Source of the DNA: Cellulomonas iranensis NBRC 101100 = JCM 18110
GTDB lineage: Bacteria; Actinomycetota; Actinomycetes; Actinomycetales; Cellulomonadaceae
Reading direction: 5' to 3'
NCBI RefSeq assembly: GCF_001552375.1
Contig: NZ_BCRB01000032.1
Coordinates: forward strand, 1 to 40,070
DNA: 40,070 bases
In this document: piece after piece, positions 1-11,753 of the stretch
Layout: each line of letters begins with the position of its first letter
How positions within the stretch are numbered: the stretch's first letter is position 1
Program-made: the position numbers and the translations under genes
Notes under the pieces: model-generated
Seen by the model: only the letters and a program-made list of their open reading frames with translations
Databases searched by the model: none
What the model was told of the DNA's origin: nothing

Positions 1-253
1 ACACGGTCGCGTCGCCGCGGCCCGCCCACCCGCCCGCGTCGGTCTCGAAGTCGTCGTCGAGCACGACGGCCGGCGACAGCGCGCGCGCCGGCGCGGCGCC
101 CGGGACGACCACCGCCGCGACCGCGGCGAGGGCGACCAGGGCCGCGGCGAGGACGACGGCGAGGGCGGTGCGGGCCCGCTCCGTGACGGCGAGCGACCGG
201 ACGGCGGGGCCCGGGTCGGCGGGGCTCGGGACGGCGGGGCCGGCGGACGGCAT
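1..253 (-). CDS. Secreted carbohydrate-active protein, N-terminal part (cut by window edge)
   Basis: Reading leftward from an ATG at 253, the 84 visible residues begin with a Pro/Ala/Gly-rich stretch. A Sec-type signal follows: an arginine (RAR), then a long Ala/Val/Leu core ending near an APARA cleavage-like site. The mature chain opens with VVLDDDFETDAGGWAGRGDA, which resembles the start of family 4/9/22-type carbohydrate-binding modules on actinobacterial xylanases and cellulases. The start is supported by a GAAGGAG ribosome site about 7 nt upstream. An upstream LacI-type palindrome (339-348) fits sugar-controlled expression. The catalytic part lies outside the window, so the enzyme class is inference. 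Confidence 0.6.
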   Translation of the reverse strand, partial: MPSAGPAVPSPADPGPAVRSLAVTERARTALAVVLAAALVALAAVAAVVVPGAAPARALSPAVVLDDDFETDAGGWAGRGDATV

Positions 254-277
254 GCGGACGCTCCTTCGCGCGCGGGA

Positions 278-297
278 GGGCCGCCGGGTGGCGGCCC
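278..297 (-). promoter_or_regulatory. Perfect 8-bp hairpin in the 5' UTR of the secreted protein gene
   Basis: An inverted repeat (GGGCCGCC, 4-nt loop, GGCGGCCC) ends about 10 nt before the GAAGGAG ribosome site of the gene starting at 253. In the transcript it would fold immediately upstream of the ribosome site. It could affect mRNA stability or translation; no function is shown by sequence alone. Confidence 0.45.
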
Positions 298-317
298 GCC
301 GCGACGCTAGGGCGGCA

Positions 318-359
318 CGACGGGCCGGGTCAGCCTGTGAAACGTTTCCCGGCCCGTCG
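318..359 (-). terminator. 12-bp stem hairpin after pntB (likely terminator)
   Basis: CGACGGGCCGGG at 318-329 is perfectly complementary to CCCGGCCCGTCG at 348-359, leaving an 18-nt loop. It begins 34 nt beyond the pntB stop, as expected for the end of the pntAB transcript. There is no U-tract, which is common for terminators in high-GC actinobacteria. The loop contains most of the GAAACGTTTC operator, so the two signals overlap physically. Confidence 0.6.
339..348. promoter_or_regulatory. LacI-family operator-like palindrome GAAACGTTTC
   Basis: A perfect 10-bp palindrome with a central CG, in the context GTGAAACGTTTCCCG, matches the general form of LacI/GalR-family operators. It lies 86 bp upstream of the ATG of the secreted carbohydrate-active gene, between that gene and the pntB stop. 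LacI-family repressors commonly control polysaccharide-degradation genes in cellulolytic actinobacteria. The regulator is not encoded in this window. Confidence 0.6.
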
Positions 360-392
360 CGACGGCGTACGCGTGCGCGTCCGCGCCGTGCG

Positions 393-1793
393 TCAGCCGA
401 CGGCGAGCGGCGCGACGATCTGCTCGACCTGGTCCTTCGCGTCGCCGAAGAGCATCGCGGTGTTCTCGCGGAAGAACAGCGGGTTCTGCACGCCCGCGTA
501 GCCCGTGGCCATCGACCGCTTGAACACGACGACCTGCTTGGCCTTCCACACCTCGAGCACCGGCATGCCCGCGATGGGCGACGACGGGTCGTCGAGCGCG
601 GCGGGGTTGACGGTGTCGTTCGCGCCGATCACGAGGACGACGTCGACGTCGCCGAAGTCGTCGTTGATCTCGTCCATCTCGAGCACGATGTCGTACGGCA
701 CCTTGGCCTCGGCCAGCAGCACGTTCATGTGCCCGGGCAGGCGGCCGGCGACGGGGTGGACGGCGAACCGCACGTCGGTGCCCTGCGCGCGCAGCTTGGC
801 GACGAGGTCGGCCACCGGGTACTGCGCCTTGGCGACGGCCATGCCGTACCCGGGGGCGATGACGACGCTGCGCGCCTCGCGCAGCATCTCGGCGACCTCG
901 CCGGCGCTGACCTCACGGTGCTCGCCGTAGTCCCGGTCCACCGCCGCCACGGTGCCGCCCTCGGCGCCGAAGCCGCCGAGGATGACGGACACGAACGACC
1001 GGTTCATGGCCGTGCACATGATGAAGGACAGGATCGCGCCCGAGGACCCGACGAGCGCACCGACGACGATCAGCAGGTCGTTGCTCAGCATGAAGCCCGC
1101 GGCCGCGGCCGCCCAGCCCGAGTACGAGTTGAGCATCGACACGACGACCGGCATGTCACCCCCGCCGATCGAGGCGACGAGGTGCCAGCCGAGCGCGAGC
1201 GCGACGACGGTCATGAGCACGAGCGGCAGCAGCGAGGGCGAGGCGAGGAACCACGCGAGGAGCCCCGCGGACGCGACGAGCGCACCGAGGTTGAGCGCGT
1301 TGCGACCCGGCAGCATGAGCGGTGCGCTCTTCATGCGCGCCGACAGCTTGAGGAACGCGACGACCGAGCCGGTGAACGTCACGGCGCCGATGAGCACGCC
1401 GAGGAACACCTCGACCAGGTGCAGCGCGTCGGGGGCCTCGGTGAGGTACGAGTTGTAGCCGACGAGCACGGCCGCGAGGCCGACGAACGAGTGCAGCACC
1501 GCGATCATCTCGGGCATCTGCGTCATCTCGACGCGGCGTGCCCGCGCGGTGCCGACGACCGCCCCGAGCGTCAGCGCCATCGCGATGAGCAGGAGCGTGA
1601 CGGCGACGGGCCGCTGCGAGCGGTCGGCCGCGAGCGCGACCGTGGCGAGCAGCGCGAGCCCCATGCCCGCCATGCCGTAGAGGTTGCCGCGCCGCGCGGT
1701 CTCCTGCTTGCTGAGCCCCGCGAGGGACAGCACGAACAGGATGGCGGCGATGAGGTAGACGGCCTGGGCCAGCGACGTGAGCACGACCGTCAC
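393..1793 (-). CDS. pntB: NAD(P) transhydrogenase subunit beta
   Basis: The product is the beta subunit of the proton-translocating transhydrogenase, an inner-membrane enzyme that reduces NADP+ with NADH using the proton gradient. The 466 residues match the usual length (about 460). The N-terminal half is a run of hydrophobic helices (for example [18 protein letters not shown] and the [20 protein letters not shown] region). The C-terminal third is the NADP(H)-binding domain III, with [30 protein letters not shown] and the ANDTVNPAA motif. The GTG at 1793 overlaps the pntA stop as GTGA. An AGGAGG lies only 1 nt before that GTG, so a second in-frame GTG at 1784 with 10-nt spacing is an alternative start. 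It is cotranscribed with pntA. Confidence 0.95.
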   Translation of the reverse strand: MTVVLTSLAQAVYLIAAILFVLSLAGLSKQETARRGNLYGMAGMGLALLATVALAADRSQRPVAVTLLLIAMALTLGAVVGTARARRVEMTQMPEMIAVLHSFVGLAAVLVGYNSYLTEAPDALHLVEVFLGVLIGAVTFTGSVVAFLKLSARMKSAPLMLPGRNALNLGALVASAGLLAWFLASPSLLPLVLMTVVALALGWHLVASIGGGDMPVVVSMLNSYSGWAAAAAGFMLSNDLLIVVGALVGSSGAILSFIMCTAMNRSFVSVILGGFGAEGGTVAAVDRDYGEHREVSAGEVAEMLREARSVVIAPGYGMAVAKAQYPVADLVAKLRAQGTDVRFAVHPVAGRLPGHMNVLLAEAKVPYDIVLEMDEINDDFGDVDVVLVIGANDTVNPAALDDPSSPIAGMPVLEVWKAKQVVVFKRSMATGYAGVQNPLFFRENTAMLFGDAKDQVEQIVAPLAVG

Positions 1794-3346
1794 GCCTCCT
1801 TCCGGAACATGTGGATCATGCGGAACGCGACGAGGAACCCGCCGAAGATGTTGATCGCCGCGACCGTCGCCGCCACGAACGCGAGCGTGCTGACCACCCA
1901 CGACTCGTGCCCGATCTGCAGCAGCGCGCCGACCAGGATGATCCCGCTGATGGCGTTGGTCGTGGCCATGAGCGGCGTGTGCAGCGAGTGGCTGACGTTC
2001 GAGATGACGTAGTAGCCGACCACCACCGCGAGCGCGAAGACCGTCGCGTGGCTGAGGAACGACGCGGGGGCGGCCGTCAGCGCGACGGCCGTGAGCACCG
2101 CGCCGAGCCCCGCGAGCACGCCGTTGCGGCGCTGCCGGCGCTGCGCCGCGGCCTGCGCGGCGGCCTTCTTCGCCGCGAGCTCCTCGGGCGTCTCGACCGG
2201 GGCGGCCGGGGTGGCGGCCGGGGCGGCGGAGACCGCGACGGGCGGCGGCGGCCACGTGACGTCGCCGCCCGTGGTCACCGTCATGCCGCGCTGCACGGGG
2301 TCGTCGAGGTCGAGCACGAGCTCGCCGTCCTTGCCGGGCGTGAGCAGCGCGAGCAGGTGCACGACGTTCGTGCCGAACAGCTGCGACGTGTGCTGCGGCA
2401 TGCGGCTCGGCAGGTCGGTCCAGCCGAGCACGACCACGCCGTTGTCGGACACCACGCGCTCGCCCGGCACGGTGAGCTCGCAGTTGCCGCCGCCGGACGC
2501 CGCGAGGTCGACGATCACCGACCCGGGCGCCATCGCGGCGACCATCTCCTTGGTGATGGTGCGCGGCGCCTGCCCGCGGACCAGCGCCGTGGTGACGACG
2601 ACGTTGGCCCACGCGGTCTGCTCGGCGTACATCTGCGCCGTGAGGCGCTCCTGCTCGGCCGTGAGCTCGCGCGCGTAGCCGTCGGTCGAGACCTCCTGGC
2701 TCGCGCCCTCGGCCTGCACGAACGTCGCGCCCATCGACTCGATCTGCTCGCCGACCTCGGGTCGCACGTCGAACGCGCGGACCTGCGCGCCGAGGCTGCT
2801 CGCGGTGCCGAGGGCCGCGAGGCCCGCGACGCCCGCGCCGATGACGAACACGTTCGCGGGCGGGGTCTTGCCGGCGGCCGTGACCTGCCCGGTGAACATG
2901 CCGCCGAACTCCTCGGCGGCCTCGATGACCGCGCGGTACCCGGCGACGTTCGAGAGCGTCGAGAGCACGTCGAGGGCCTGCGCGCGCGAGATGCGCGGCA
3001 CGGCGTCGAGCGCGAGCGCCGTGACGCCGTGCGCGGCGAGCCGCGCGGGCAGGTCGGGGTCGGCGAACGGCGCCATGGTCGCGACGAGCGTCGCGCCCGC
3101 GCGCATGGCCCCGACGTCCGACGGCAGGTGGACCGCCGTGACGACGTCGCTGGCCAGGACCTCCTCGCGGTCCGCGACCCGCGCGCCGGCGGCCTCGTAC
3201 GCCTCGTCCGTGAACGTCGCGGCCGCGCCCGCGTCCCGCTCGACGACGACCTCGTAGCCCAGGTCGCGGAGCTTGGCGACGGTCCGGGGCGTCGCGGCGA
3301 CGAGCCGCTCCCCCGGGCGCTGCTCGCGCGGGACGCCGATCCTCAT
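1790..3346 (-). CDS. pntA: NAD(P) transhydrogenase subunit alpha (fused form)
   Basis: This is the alpha subunit of the transhydrogenase, 518 residues. The soluble NAD(H)-binding domain I comes first: MRIGVPRE start typical of the AlaDH/PNT family, and a dinucleotide fold with [15 protein letters not shown] near residue 165. A short Ala/Pro linker and about four C-terminal membrane helices (residues about 400-518) follow. Many actinobacteria and Rhodospirillum split alpha into PntAA and PntAB; here both parts are one chain, as in E. coli. A GAAGGAG ribosome site 7 nt before the ATG supports the start. pntB follows with a 4-bp overlap, implying translational coupling. Confidence 0.95.
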   Translation of the reverse strand: MRIGVPREQRPGERLVAATPRTVAKLRDLGYEVVVERDAGAAATFTDEAYEAAGARVADREEVLASDVVTAVHLPSDVGAMRAGATLVATMAPFADPDLPARLAAHGVTALALDAVPRISRAQALDVLSTLSNVAGYRAVIEAAEEFGGMFTGQVTAAGKTPPANVFVIGAGVAGLAALGTASSLGAQVRAFDVRPEVGEQIESMGATFVQAEGASQEVSTDGYARELTAEQERLTAQMYAEQTAWANVVVTTALVRGQAPRTITKEMVAAMAPGSVIVDLAASGGGNCELTVPGERVVSDNGVVVLGWTDLPSRMPQHTSQLFGTNVVHLLALLTPGKDGELVLDLDDPVQRGMTVTTGGDVTWPPPPVAVSAAPAATPAAPVETPEELAAKKAAAQAAAQRRQRRNGVLAGLGAVLTAVALTAAPASFLSHATVFALAVVVGYYVISNVSHSLHTPLMATTNAISGIILVGALLQIGHESWVVSTLAFVAATVAAINIFGGFLVAFRMIHMFRKEA

Positions 3347-3373
3347 GCGTGCTCTCCTTCGACGGTGACCGGG

Positions 3374-3391
3374 GCGGGACGTGGGTCCCGC
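3374..3391 (-). promoter_or_regulatory. Inverted repeat in the pntA leader
   Basis: GCGGGAC and GTCCCGC form a perfect 7-bp inverted repeat with a 4-nt spacer, about 28 nt upstream of the pntA ATG. It could be a regulator site or an mRNA hairpin. The remaining 3392-3521 stretch shows no gene and no convincing -35/-10 pair. Confidence 0.35.
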
Positions 3392-3521
3392 TCACGCGCC
3401 CATCCTGGTCGGACGCGGCGCGGACGGGCTCGGACCTTTGGCCCGGAATGCGCTTTCTAGCTGCAGGCGCGGCCACCGAGGGCCCACGACCCGCCCCGTC
3501 GTCTCACCACCCGAGACATGG

Positions 3522-3558
3522 CCGGCGCCCGGGGTGCGCCCGGTCCCCCGGGCGCCGG
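3522..3558 (-). terminator. GC-rich terminator hairpin after mazG
   Basis: Arms of 12-13 bp (CGGCGCCCGGGG at 3523-3534 with CCCCGGGCGCCG at 3546-3557) enclose an 11-nt loop. The hairpin begins 10 nt downstream of the mazG stop. It lacks a U-tract. It fits as the end of the lipoprotein-mazG transcript. Confidence 0.6.
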
Positions 3559-3568
3559 TGCCGACGCG

Positions 3569-4333
3569 TCAGGCGGAGGCCTCGGCGGAACGCGCCGACG
3601 ACTCCCACGCGGCGGTCGCGCGCCGCAGCGCACCCTCGGCGTCCAGCCCGTCGCGGTGCGCGGCGGCGACGAGCGCGAGCAGCCGCTCCCCCAGCGCCCG
3701 GTCGTCGAGCGGCGGCACGTCGCGGGCGGTGGCGCCGTCCGGTGCCGCGGGCGGCAGCGGGGCGGCCGCGAGCAGGCCCGCACGGTCGGCGCGGGCCACG
3801 AGCTTCTCGGCGCGGGACAGCGCGCCGAGCGACGGCGGCACGCCGTCCAGCGCCGACGCGCGCGTCACCTTCTCCTCGCGCTTGAGCCGCTCGTACGCGT
3901 CGTGCACGGCCGCCACGTCGAGGCCCGCGTCCGGCAGGTCGGACCCGTCGGGCGCGAACACGTGCGGGTGCCGCCGGACCAGCTTGGCCGCGAGCCCGTC
4001 CGCGACGTCGGCGAGGTCGAACGGGTCGTCGGGGTGCTCGGCCGCGACGCGCGCGTGGAACAGCACCTGCTGCAGCACGTCGCCGAGCTCCTCGCGCAGC
4101 CCCGCACGGTCACCCGTCTCGACGGCCTCGACCAGCTCGTGCGCCTCGTCGACCACGAACTGCTGCAGCGTCGCGTGCGTCTGCGCCCCCACCCAGGGGC
4201 AGCCGCCCGGCGAGCGCAGGCGGTCCATGAGCGCGACGACGCGCTCGAGCGCCTCGACCTGCGCGGCGCTCGAGCGGGCCGAGCCGACGGACCGCACGGC
4301 GTCGCCCTCGGGCGGCGCCGCGTCGACGGTCAC
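3569..4333 (-). CDS. mazG: Nucleoside triphosphate pyrophosphohydrolase MazG
   Basis: MazG hydrolyses (d)NTPs to NMP plus pyrophosphate, acting as housecleaning and in stress nucleotide control. The 254-residue chain carries the all-alpha NTP-PPase signature: LRSPGGCPWVGAQTHATLQQF, then the metal-binding EAHELVEAVE and EELGDVLQQVLFHARVA helices, and a downstream RRHPHVFAP plus LKREEK block. The Glu/Asp pattern (ExxEL and EExxD) needed for Mg2+ is intact. The C-terminal half is more degenerate, as in other actinobacterial MazG proteins. The GTG start overlaps the upstream lipoprotein stop as GTGA (4330-4333). In many actinobacteria mazG sits next to mfd and eno; here eno is absent and pntAB follows. 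Confidence 0.93.
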   Translation of the reverse strand: MTVDAAPPEGDAVRSVGSARSSAAQVEALERVVALMDRLRSPGGCPWVGAQTHATLQQFVVDEAHELVEAVETGDRAGLREELGDVLQQVLFHARVAAEHPDDPFDLADVADGLAAKLVRRHPHVFAPDGSDLPDAGLDVAAVHDAYERLKREEKVTRASALDGVPPSLGALSRAEKLVARADRAGLLAAAPLPPAAPDGATARDVPPLDDRALGERLLALVAAAHRDGLDAEGALRRATAAWESSARSAEASA

Positions 4334-4932
4334 GGCGCGGGCGTCGGAGCCGGCGTGCTGCCGTCCTCCGGCACCGCGGCGGCGTCGCGGCCGCCCTCGG
4401 GCACGATCCACGACGGCGCGACCGGCGCCGTGACCCCGGTCTCGGGCGTGTAGTCGCCGAACCGGGGGTTCACCTCGACGTCGGCGGCCGAGATCTTCTC
4501 CTGGTACTCGAGCATCGCGTCCTGCGCGTCGGGCACGTCCCGCAGCCCGGTGACCGCGAGCGAGTACCGCGCGACGGCCAGGGCGCCCTCGCCGAACTCG
4601 GCGTCGGCCGCGGCCTCCGCACCGAGGGCCTGCTCGGTCACCGAGCGCAGCAGGTCCAGCGCCTGCTCGTCGCTCACCCCGACGCCCCGCTCGGCCGCGA
4701 CCTCGGTCGCGAACGGCTCGTTGATGAGCACGCCGAGCACGTCGTTGGTGCCCGCGCCCTGGAAGATCGGCTTGAGCTCCTCGTCCGCCCGCGCGAGCTC
4801 GGCGGTCGAGATCGTCCGCCCGTCCACGACCGCCGCGGCCCCGGGCTGCCCCGAGCACCCCGCGAGCAGCGCCACCGCCGCCACCGTGCCCGCCATCAGC
4901 CGTCCGCGTCCTCGCGTCCGTCGCACCGCCAC
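4330..4932 (-). CDS. SurA N-terminal-domain-like lipoprotein
   Basis: A 200-residue exported lipoprotein. An Arg-rich N-terminus (VRRTRGRGR) precedes a hydrophobic core and a lipobox LLAGC, so the mature Cys is lipid-modified. The segment AAAVVDGRTISTAELARADEEL is typical of the SurA/trigger-factor-like chaperone N-domain, where VDG..IS recurs. No PPIase domain follows. The tail is Pro/Ala/Thr-rich (TPAPTPAP). The GTG at 4932 has GGGAGG 5 nt upstream; a second GTG two codons later is possible. It lies between mfd and mazG and overlaps mazG by 4 bp. A role in envelope protein folding is inference. Confidence 0.8.
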   Translation of the reverse strand: MAVRRTRGRGRLMAGTVAAVALLAGCSGQPGAAAVVDGRTISTAELARADEELKPIFQGAGTNDVLGVLINEPFATEVAAERGVGVSDEQALDLLRSVTEQALGAEAAADAEFGEGALAVARYSLAVTGLRDVPDAQDAMLEYQEKISAADVEVNPRFGDYTPETGVTAPVAPSWIVPEGGRDAAAVPEDGSTPAPTPAP

Positions 4933-4970
4933 CAGGGCCTCCCGCTCACGTTCCGTGGGTGTCGCCCGAC

Positions 4971-4976
4971 ATCGTA
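4971..4976 (-). promoter_or_regulatory. -10 element (TACGAT) for the lipoprotein-mazG operon
   Basis: TACGAT on the minus strand fits the actinobacterial TANNNT -10 and would place transcription start near 4964, about 30 nt upstream of the GTG at 4932. No clear -35 is seen. Confidence 0.4.
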
Positions 4977-4985
4977 GGCCCGAAC

Positions 4986-5020
4986 GACGTGCGCGCCGCG
5001 CCGCGGGCGCGGCACGCACG

Positions 5021-5022
<2 letters not shown>
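4986..5022 (-). terminator. Long GC hairpin at the mfd stop (terminator)
   Basis: Two 8-bp arm segments (GACGTGCG and GCCGCGCC on the left; GGCGCGGC and CGCACGTC on the right) pair around a 3-nt loop with one opposed C/A mismatch. The structure starts inside the mfd stop codon. It separates mfd from the lipoprotein-mazG unit, which has its own -10. Confidence 0.6.
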
Positions 5023-8683
<3,661 letters not shown>

Positions 8684-8764
8684 CGGGGGTCCTTCGTGCG
8701 GGGTGGCGGGCGGCGACGGCAGCACGCGAGCCCCGGATCCGCGCGGGACCGGGGTTGCTGCACG

Positions 8765-8770
8765 ATTCTA
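8765..8770 (-). promoter_or_regulatory. -10 element (TAGAAT) for mfd
   Basis: TAGAAT on the minus strand would start transcription near 8758, giving a leader of about 75 nt before the mfd ATG. It lies just downstream of the hairpin that closes the EPS transcript, so mfd probably has its own promoter. Confidence 0.45.
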
Positions 8771-8789
8771 CGGACGCCCGCCGACACCG

Positions 8790-8823
8790 CCCCCGGGGCC
8801 GTGGGGGGCACGGGCCCCGGGGG
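8790..8823 (-). terminator. Hairpin closing the gmd-GT-nucleotidyltransferase operon
   Basis: CCCCCGGGGCCGTG at 8790-8803 pairs with CACGGGCCCCGGGGG at 8809-8823 (one extra G) around a 5-nt loop. It lies about 40 nt beyond the stop of the gene ending at 8862 and upstream of the mfd promoter. No U-tract is present. Confidence 0.6.
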
Positions 8824-8861
8824 CGAGCGCGGGCGGCCACGCCGCCCGTCAGGACCGCGGC

Positions 8862-9305
8862 TCACACCGCGGGTCGCTCCAGCTCCGCGAGCGCCGCCCG
8901 CAGGATCGTGCTCGACGTGTGGACCGTGTACGGGAAGTACACGACCTCGACGCCGACCCGCGCGAACCGCCGCTCGAGCTCCTCGCCCTTCGGCGTGCCG
9001 CGCCAGTCGTCGCCCTTGAAGAAGACGTCGAACCGCAGCTCGCGCCACGTGTCGAGCTTGTCGAGGAGCACCTCGTGGTGGACCTCGTCGACGTAGGAGA
9101 TGTGGGACACGATCTCGGCGCGCTCGACGAGCGGCACGACGGGCCGGCGCCCCTTGGTGATCTCGAGCACCTCGTCGGCCACGACGCCCGCGATCAGGTG
9201 GTCGCACCGCGCCTTGGCGTGCCGCAGCAGGTTGAGGTGCCCCACGTGGAAGAGGTCGAACGCCCCGGCCGCGTACCCGACGCGGGCGCCGTCGCCGCGG
9301 CTCAC
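8862..9305 (-). CDS. Glycerol-3-phosphate cytidylyltransferase-like nucleotidyltransferase
   Basis: A 147-residue Rossmann-type nucleotidyltransferase. GAFDLFHVGHLNLLRHAK carries the catalytic HxGH (H20-x-x-H23) of the cytidylyltransferase superfamily. The C-terminal YTVHTSSTILR resembles the ISTT-like motif of TagD/GCT, and the length fits TagD (about 130). Members make CDP-glycerol, CDP-choline/ethanolamine or related CDP-alcohols; some use ATP. The exact substrate cannot be read. The GTG overlaps the upstream glycosyltransferase stop as GTGA, placing it last in the gmd operon. A CDP-alcohol phosphotransferase (11754-12479) in the same locus suggests the two supply and use a CDP-alcohol, but that is inference. 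Confidence 0.8.
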   Translation of the reverse strand: MSRGDGARVGYAAGAFDLFHVGHLNLLRHAKARCDHLIAGVVADEVLEITKGRRPVVPLVERAEIVSHISYVDEVHHEVLLDKLDTWRELRFDVFFKGDDWRGTPKGEELERRFARVGVEVVYFPYTVHTSSTILRAALAELERPAV

Positions 9306-10597
9306 GCCGCGACCCCCGCGCCCGTGCGGGCCACCAGGCCGCGCAGCAGCCCGACGTAGCGCGCGCGTGCCGCGGGCTCGCCGTAGGTCTCCTCGCCGAG
9401 CCGGCGCGCCGCGGCGGCCAGCCGGTCGCGCAGCCCACGGTCGGCCCGGAGCCGCTCGACGGCGGCCAGCAGCGCGTCGGCGTCGCCCGGCGGCACGACG
9501 AGCGCGGCGTCCGCCGCGACGAGCTGGCGACCCGCGATCCCCTCGCGCTCGACCGCGGCGAGCACCGGGCGCCCGGCCGCGGTGTAGCTCGTGAGCTTGC
9601 TCGGCAGGCACATCTCGCGCACGCCCGGACGCTCGTGCAGCAGCAGCACGTCGGCCGCGGCCAGCACGAGCGGGTACCGCTCGGCGTCGACGGGGTCCAG
9701 GACGCGGACCGTCGGCAGGCCGGCCGCCGCCGCCACGAGCTCGTCGCGGCAGTTGCCCGACCCCACGAGCACCAGCTCGACCCCCGTCACGCCGCGCGCC
9801 GCCGCCAGCAGCGCGGCCTCGACGACGTGCTCGAGCCCCTGCTTGCGCCCCATGTTGCCCGTGTGGACGACACGGAACACCGACGGGTCCCAGCCGAGCC
9901 GCGCGCACGCCTCGTCACGGGTCGACGCGCTGGGACGCACGTGCGTGAAGTTGCCGACCTCGACGATCCGGTCGGCCGGCACGCCGGCGGCCGTGAGCGT
10001 CGCGCCGAACTGCGGCGTGATGACGCCGACCGCGGCGCACCGCCGCAGCAGCGCGACCTCGGCGCGGCCGATGAGCGACGCCGCGGCCCCGCCGGTCGAG
10101 CCGGACTCCTGCGCGCCGCGCCCGGTGAGGTCCTGCACGACGACGCCCACGGGCCGGCCGCGCGCCCCCGTGACCGCCGCGGCCAGCGCCGACATCGACG
10201 GCGTCACGGCCACGACGACGCCCGCGGCGCTGCGCCGCACGAGCGGCGTCGCGCGCCGCAGGAACGACGCCTCCATGCGCGCGCGTCCGCGCAGGTCCGC
10301 GGACGCGGGGACGTGGTGCCGGACGCGGTGCAGCGCCACCGCGCCGTCGCGCTCGTGCCAGGACCGCCCGCGGGCGTACCGCTCGTCCTCGACGCGCCAG
10401 GCCGGGTAGTGGGGCACTCCCGTGACGACGTCGACGACGGCACCCGCGTCGGCCCACGCGCGGGCCATCGCGGTCGTGTACGGCGCGATCCCCGTGGTCT
10501 CGGGCGCGTAGTTGATGCCGACGAGGCACACGCGGCCCAGGCCGGACGCCCCGACCTCGCGGCGGTCCGCCGCGACGTGGTCGACGGTGGTGGCCAC
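9302..10597 (-). CDS. GT4-family glycosyltransferase (WcaI-like)
   Basis: A 431-residue GT-B enzyme. The N-terminal CLVGINYAPETTGIAPYTTAMARAW block is characteristic of WcaI-type GT4 enzymes of colanic-acid-like clusters, and TGVPHYPAWR follows. The C-terminal half holds the nucleotide-sugar site (VVHTGNMGRKQGLEHVVEAA, LPSKLTSYTAAGRPVLAAV). It is presumed to be cytoplasmic and membrane-associated, adding a sugar to the lipid-linked repeat unit. GTG at 10597 is chosen because GGGAG lies 5 nt upstream and the gmd stop is 1 nt away. A GTG at 10609 would overlap gmd by 11 nt. The 3' end overlaps the nucleotidyltransferase by 4 bp. Sugar specificity is unknown. Confidence 0.88.
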   Translation of the reverse strand: MATTVDHVAADRREVGASGLGRVCLVGINYAPETTGIAPYTTAMARAWADAGAVVDVVTGVPHYPAWRVEDERYARGRSWHERDGAVALHRVRHHVPASADLRGRARMEASFLRRATPLVRRSAAGVVVAVTPSMSALAAAVTGARGRPVGVVVQDLTGRGAQESGSTGGAAASLIGRAEVALLRRCAAVGVITPQFGATLTAAGVPADRIVEVGNFTHVRPSASTRDEACARLGWDPSVFRVVHTGNMGRKQGLEHVVEAALLAAARGVTGVELVLVGSGNCRDELVAAAAGLPTVRVLDPVDAERYPLVLAAADVLLLHERPGVREMCLPSKLTSYTAAGRPVLAAVEREGIAGRQLVAADAALVVPPGDADALLAAVERLRADRGLRDRLAAAARRLGEETYGEPAARARYVGLLRGLVARTGAGVAA

Positions 10598-10598
10598 G

Positions 10599-11582
10599 TC
10601 AGCTCCCACCCAGCGCGCGGACCTCGGCCTCGGTCATGATCGCCGCGAGCTCGGGCGTGTGGACCTTCGCCGTCCAGCCCAGCTCGTCGGCCGCCTTGGA
10701 GGCGTCGCCGATCAGCGCGTCCACCTCCGTGGGCCGCAGGTAGCGCGGGTCGAACTCGACGTGGTCCTGCCAGTCCAGGCCGACGTGCTCGAAGCAGTGA
10801 CCGAGGAAGTCGCGCACGGTCGAGGCGACGCCGGTCGCGAGCACGTAGTCCGAGGGCGCGTCGGCCTGCAGCATGCGCCACATGCCCTCGACGTACTCCT
10901 TCGCGTAGCCCCAGTCACGCACGGCGTCGAGGTTGCCGAGGTAGAGCGTGTCCTGCTTGCCGGCGGCGATCCGCGCGGCCGCCGCCGCGATCTTGCGGGT
11001 CACGAACGTCTCGCCGCGCCGCGGCGACTCGTGGTTGAACAGGATCCCGTTGACCGCGTACATGCCGTAGGCCTCGCGGTAGTTGCGGGTCATCCAGTAC
11101 GAGTAGACCTTCGCGGCGCCGTAGGGCGAGCGCGGCCAGAACGGCGTGAGCTCGTTCTGCGGCGGCGGCGTCGCACCGAACATCTCCGAGCTCGACGCCT
11201 GGTAGAAGCGCGTCTGCACACCCGTCGCCCGGATCGCCTCGAGCAGGCGCGTCGAGCCCATGCCCGTCGTCTGGCCCGTGAACTCGGGCTCGTCGAAGCT
11301 GACGCGCACGTGCGACTGCGCCGCGAGGTTGTAGACCTCGTCCGGGTGGACCTTCTCGAGCAGGGTCGCGAGCCGCGTGCCGTCCGTGAGGTCCGCGTAG
11401 TGCAGGAACAGGCGGGCGCTGGGGTCGTGCGGGTCCTGGTACAGGTGGTCGATCCGCTCGGTGTTGAACGTCGAGGCGCGGCGCACCAGCCCGTGCACCT
11501 CGTAGCCCTTCTCGAGCAGCAGCTCCGCCAGGTACGAGCCGTCCTGGCCCGTGATGCCCGTGATCAGCGCCTTCTTGGCCAT
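10599..11582 (-). CDS. gmd: GDP-mannose 4,6-dehydratase
   Basis: This enzyme converts GDP-D-mannose to GDP-4-keto-6-deoxy-D-mannose, the first step to GDP-L-fucose. It is a 327-residue extended SDR. NADP-binding [19 protein letters not shown] is at the N-terminus, then [14 protein letters not shown], the catalytic region ASSSEMFG, and YGAAK with the Tyr/Lys pair. [16 protein letters not shown] is diagnostic for Gmd. The start at 11582 has GGAGG 9 nt upstream; an in-frame ATG at 11627 (342 aa) preceded by AAGGGA is an alternative. Fcl, the next enzyme, is encoded at 25174-26139, so the pathway is split across the locus. No mannose-1-phosphate guanylyltransferase or phosphomannomutase is in the window. 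Confidence 0.95.
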   Translation of the reverse strand: MAKKALITGITGQDGSYLAELLLEKGYEVHGLVRRASTFNTERIDHLYQDPHDPSARLFLHYADLTDGTRLATLLEKVHPDEVYNLAAQSHVRVSFDEPEFTGQTTGMGSTRLLEAIRATGVQTRFYQASSSEMFGATPPPQNELTPFWPRSPYGAAKVYSYWMTRNYREAYGMYAVNGILFNHESPRRGETFVTRKIAAAAARIAAGKQDTLYLGNLDAVRDWGYAKEYVEGMWRMLQADAPSDYVLATGVASTVRDFLGHCFEHVGLDWQDHVEFDPRYLRPTEVDALIGDASKAADELGWTAKVHTPELAAIMTEAEVRALGGS

Positions 11583-11616
11583 GGATCCAGCCCTCCCCGT
11601 TCGCGACGTTTGGGTC

Positions 11617-11622
11617 AAAGTA
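11617..11622 (-). promoter_or_regulatory. Possible -10 (TACTTT) for gmd
   Basis: TACTTT on the minus strand lies 35 nt upstream of the gmd ATG at 11582 and would give a short leader. If the alternative start at 11627 were used, this element would lie inside the coding region. Confidence 0.3.
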
Positions 11623-11631
11623 GCCATGTTT

Positions 11632-11667
11632 GTCCCTTTCGCGGGACCTTGTGGTGGAAAATCACCC
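11632..11667. promoter_or_regulatory. Divergent promoter region with GTCCC hairpin and TCACCCG box
   Basis: GTCCC-N6-GGGAC (11632-11647) is a short inverted repeat. AAAATCACCCG follows, with TCACCC at 11662-11667. The box lies 32 bp upstream of a TACGTT -10 (11700-11705) for the plus-strand CDP-alcohol phosphotransferase gene. The same box occurs in the other divergent promoter regions of the EPS locus. It is a candidate activator site; no regulator is identified. Confidence 0.45.
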
Positions 11668-11699
11668 GTCCGCCGCGGCACGGGCGACCCCCGCGTCGG

Positions 11700-11705
11700 T
11701 ACGTT
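11700..11705 (+). promoter_or_regulatory. -10 element (TACGTT) for the CDP-alcohol phosphotransferase-wzx unit
   Basis: TACGTT lies 48 nt upstream of the ATG at 11754. The -35 position shows no consensus, which fits an activator-dependent promoter. Confidence 0.35.
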
Positions 11706-11753
11706 CGACGGGTGCGCCCGCGCCGGCGCACCACGACGGCAGGGAGGACCCCC

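Noticed and set aside
10598-10609. GTG at 10609 as the start of the WcaI-like glycosyltransferase
   Set aside because: It has no well-placed ribosome site and overlaps gmd by 11 nt; GTG at 10597 has GGGAG 5 nt upstream.
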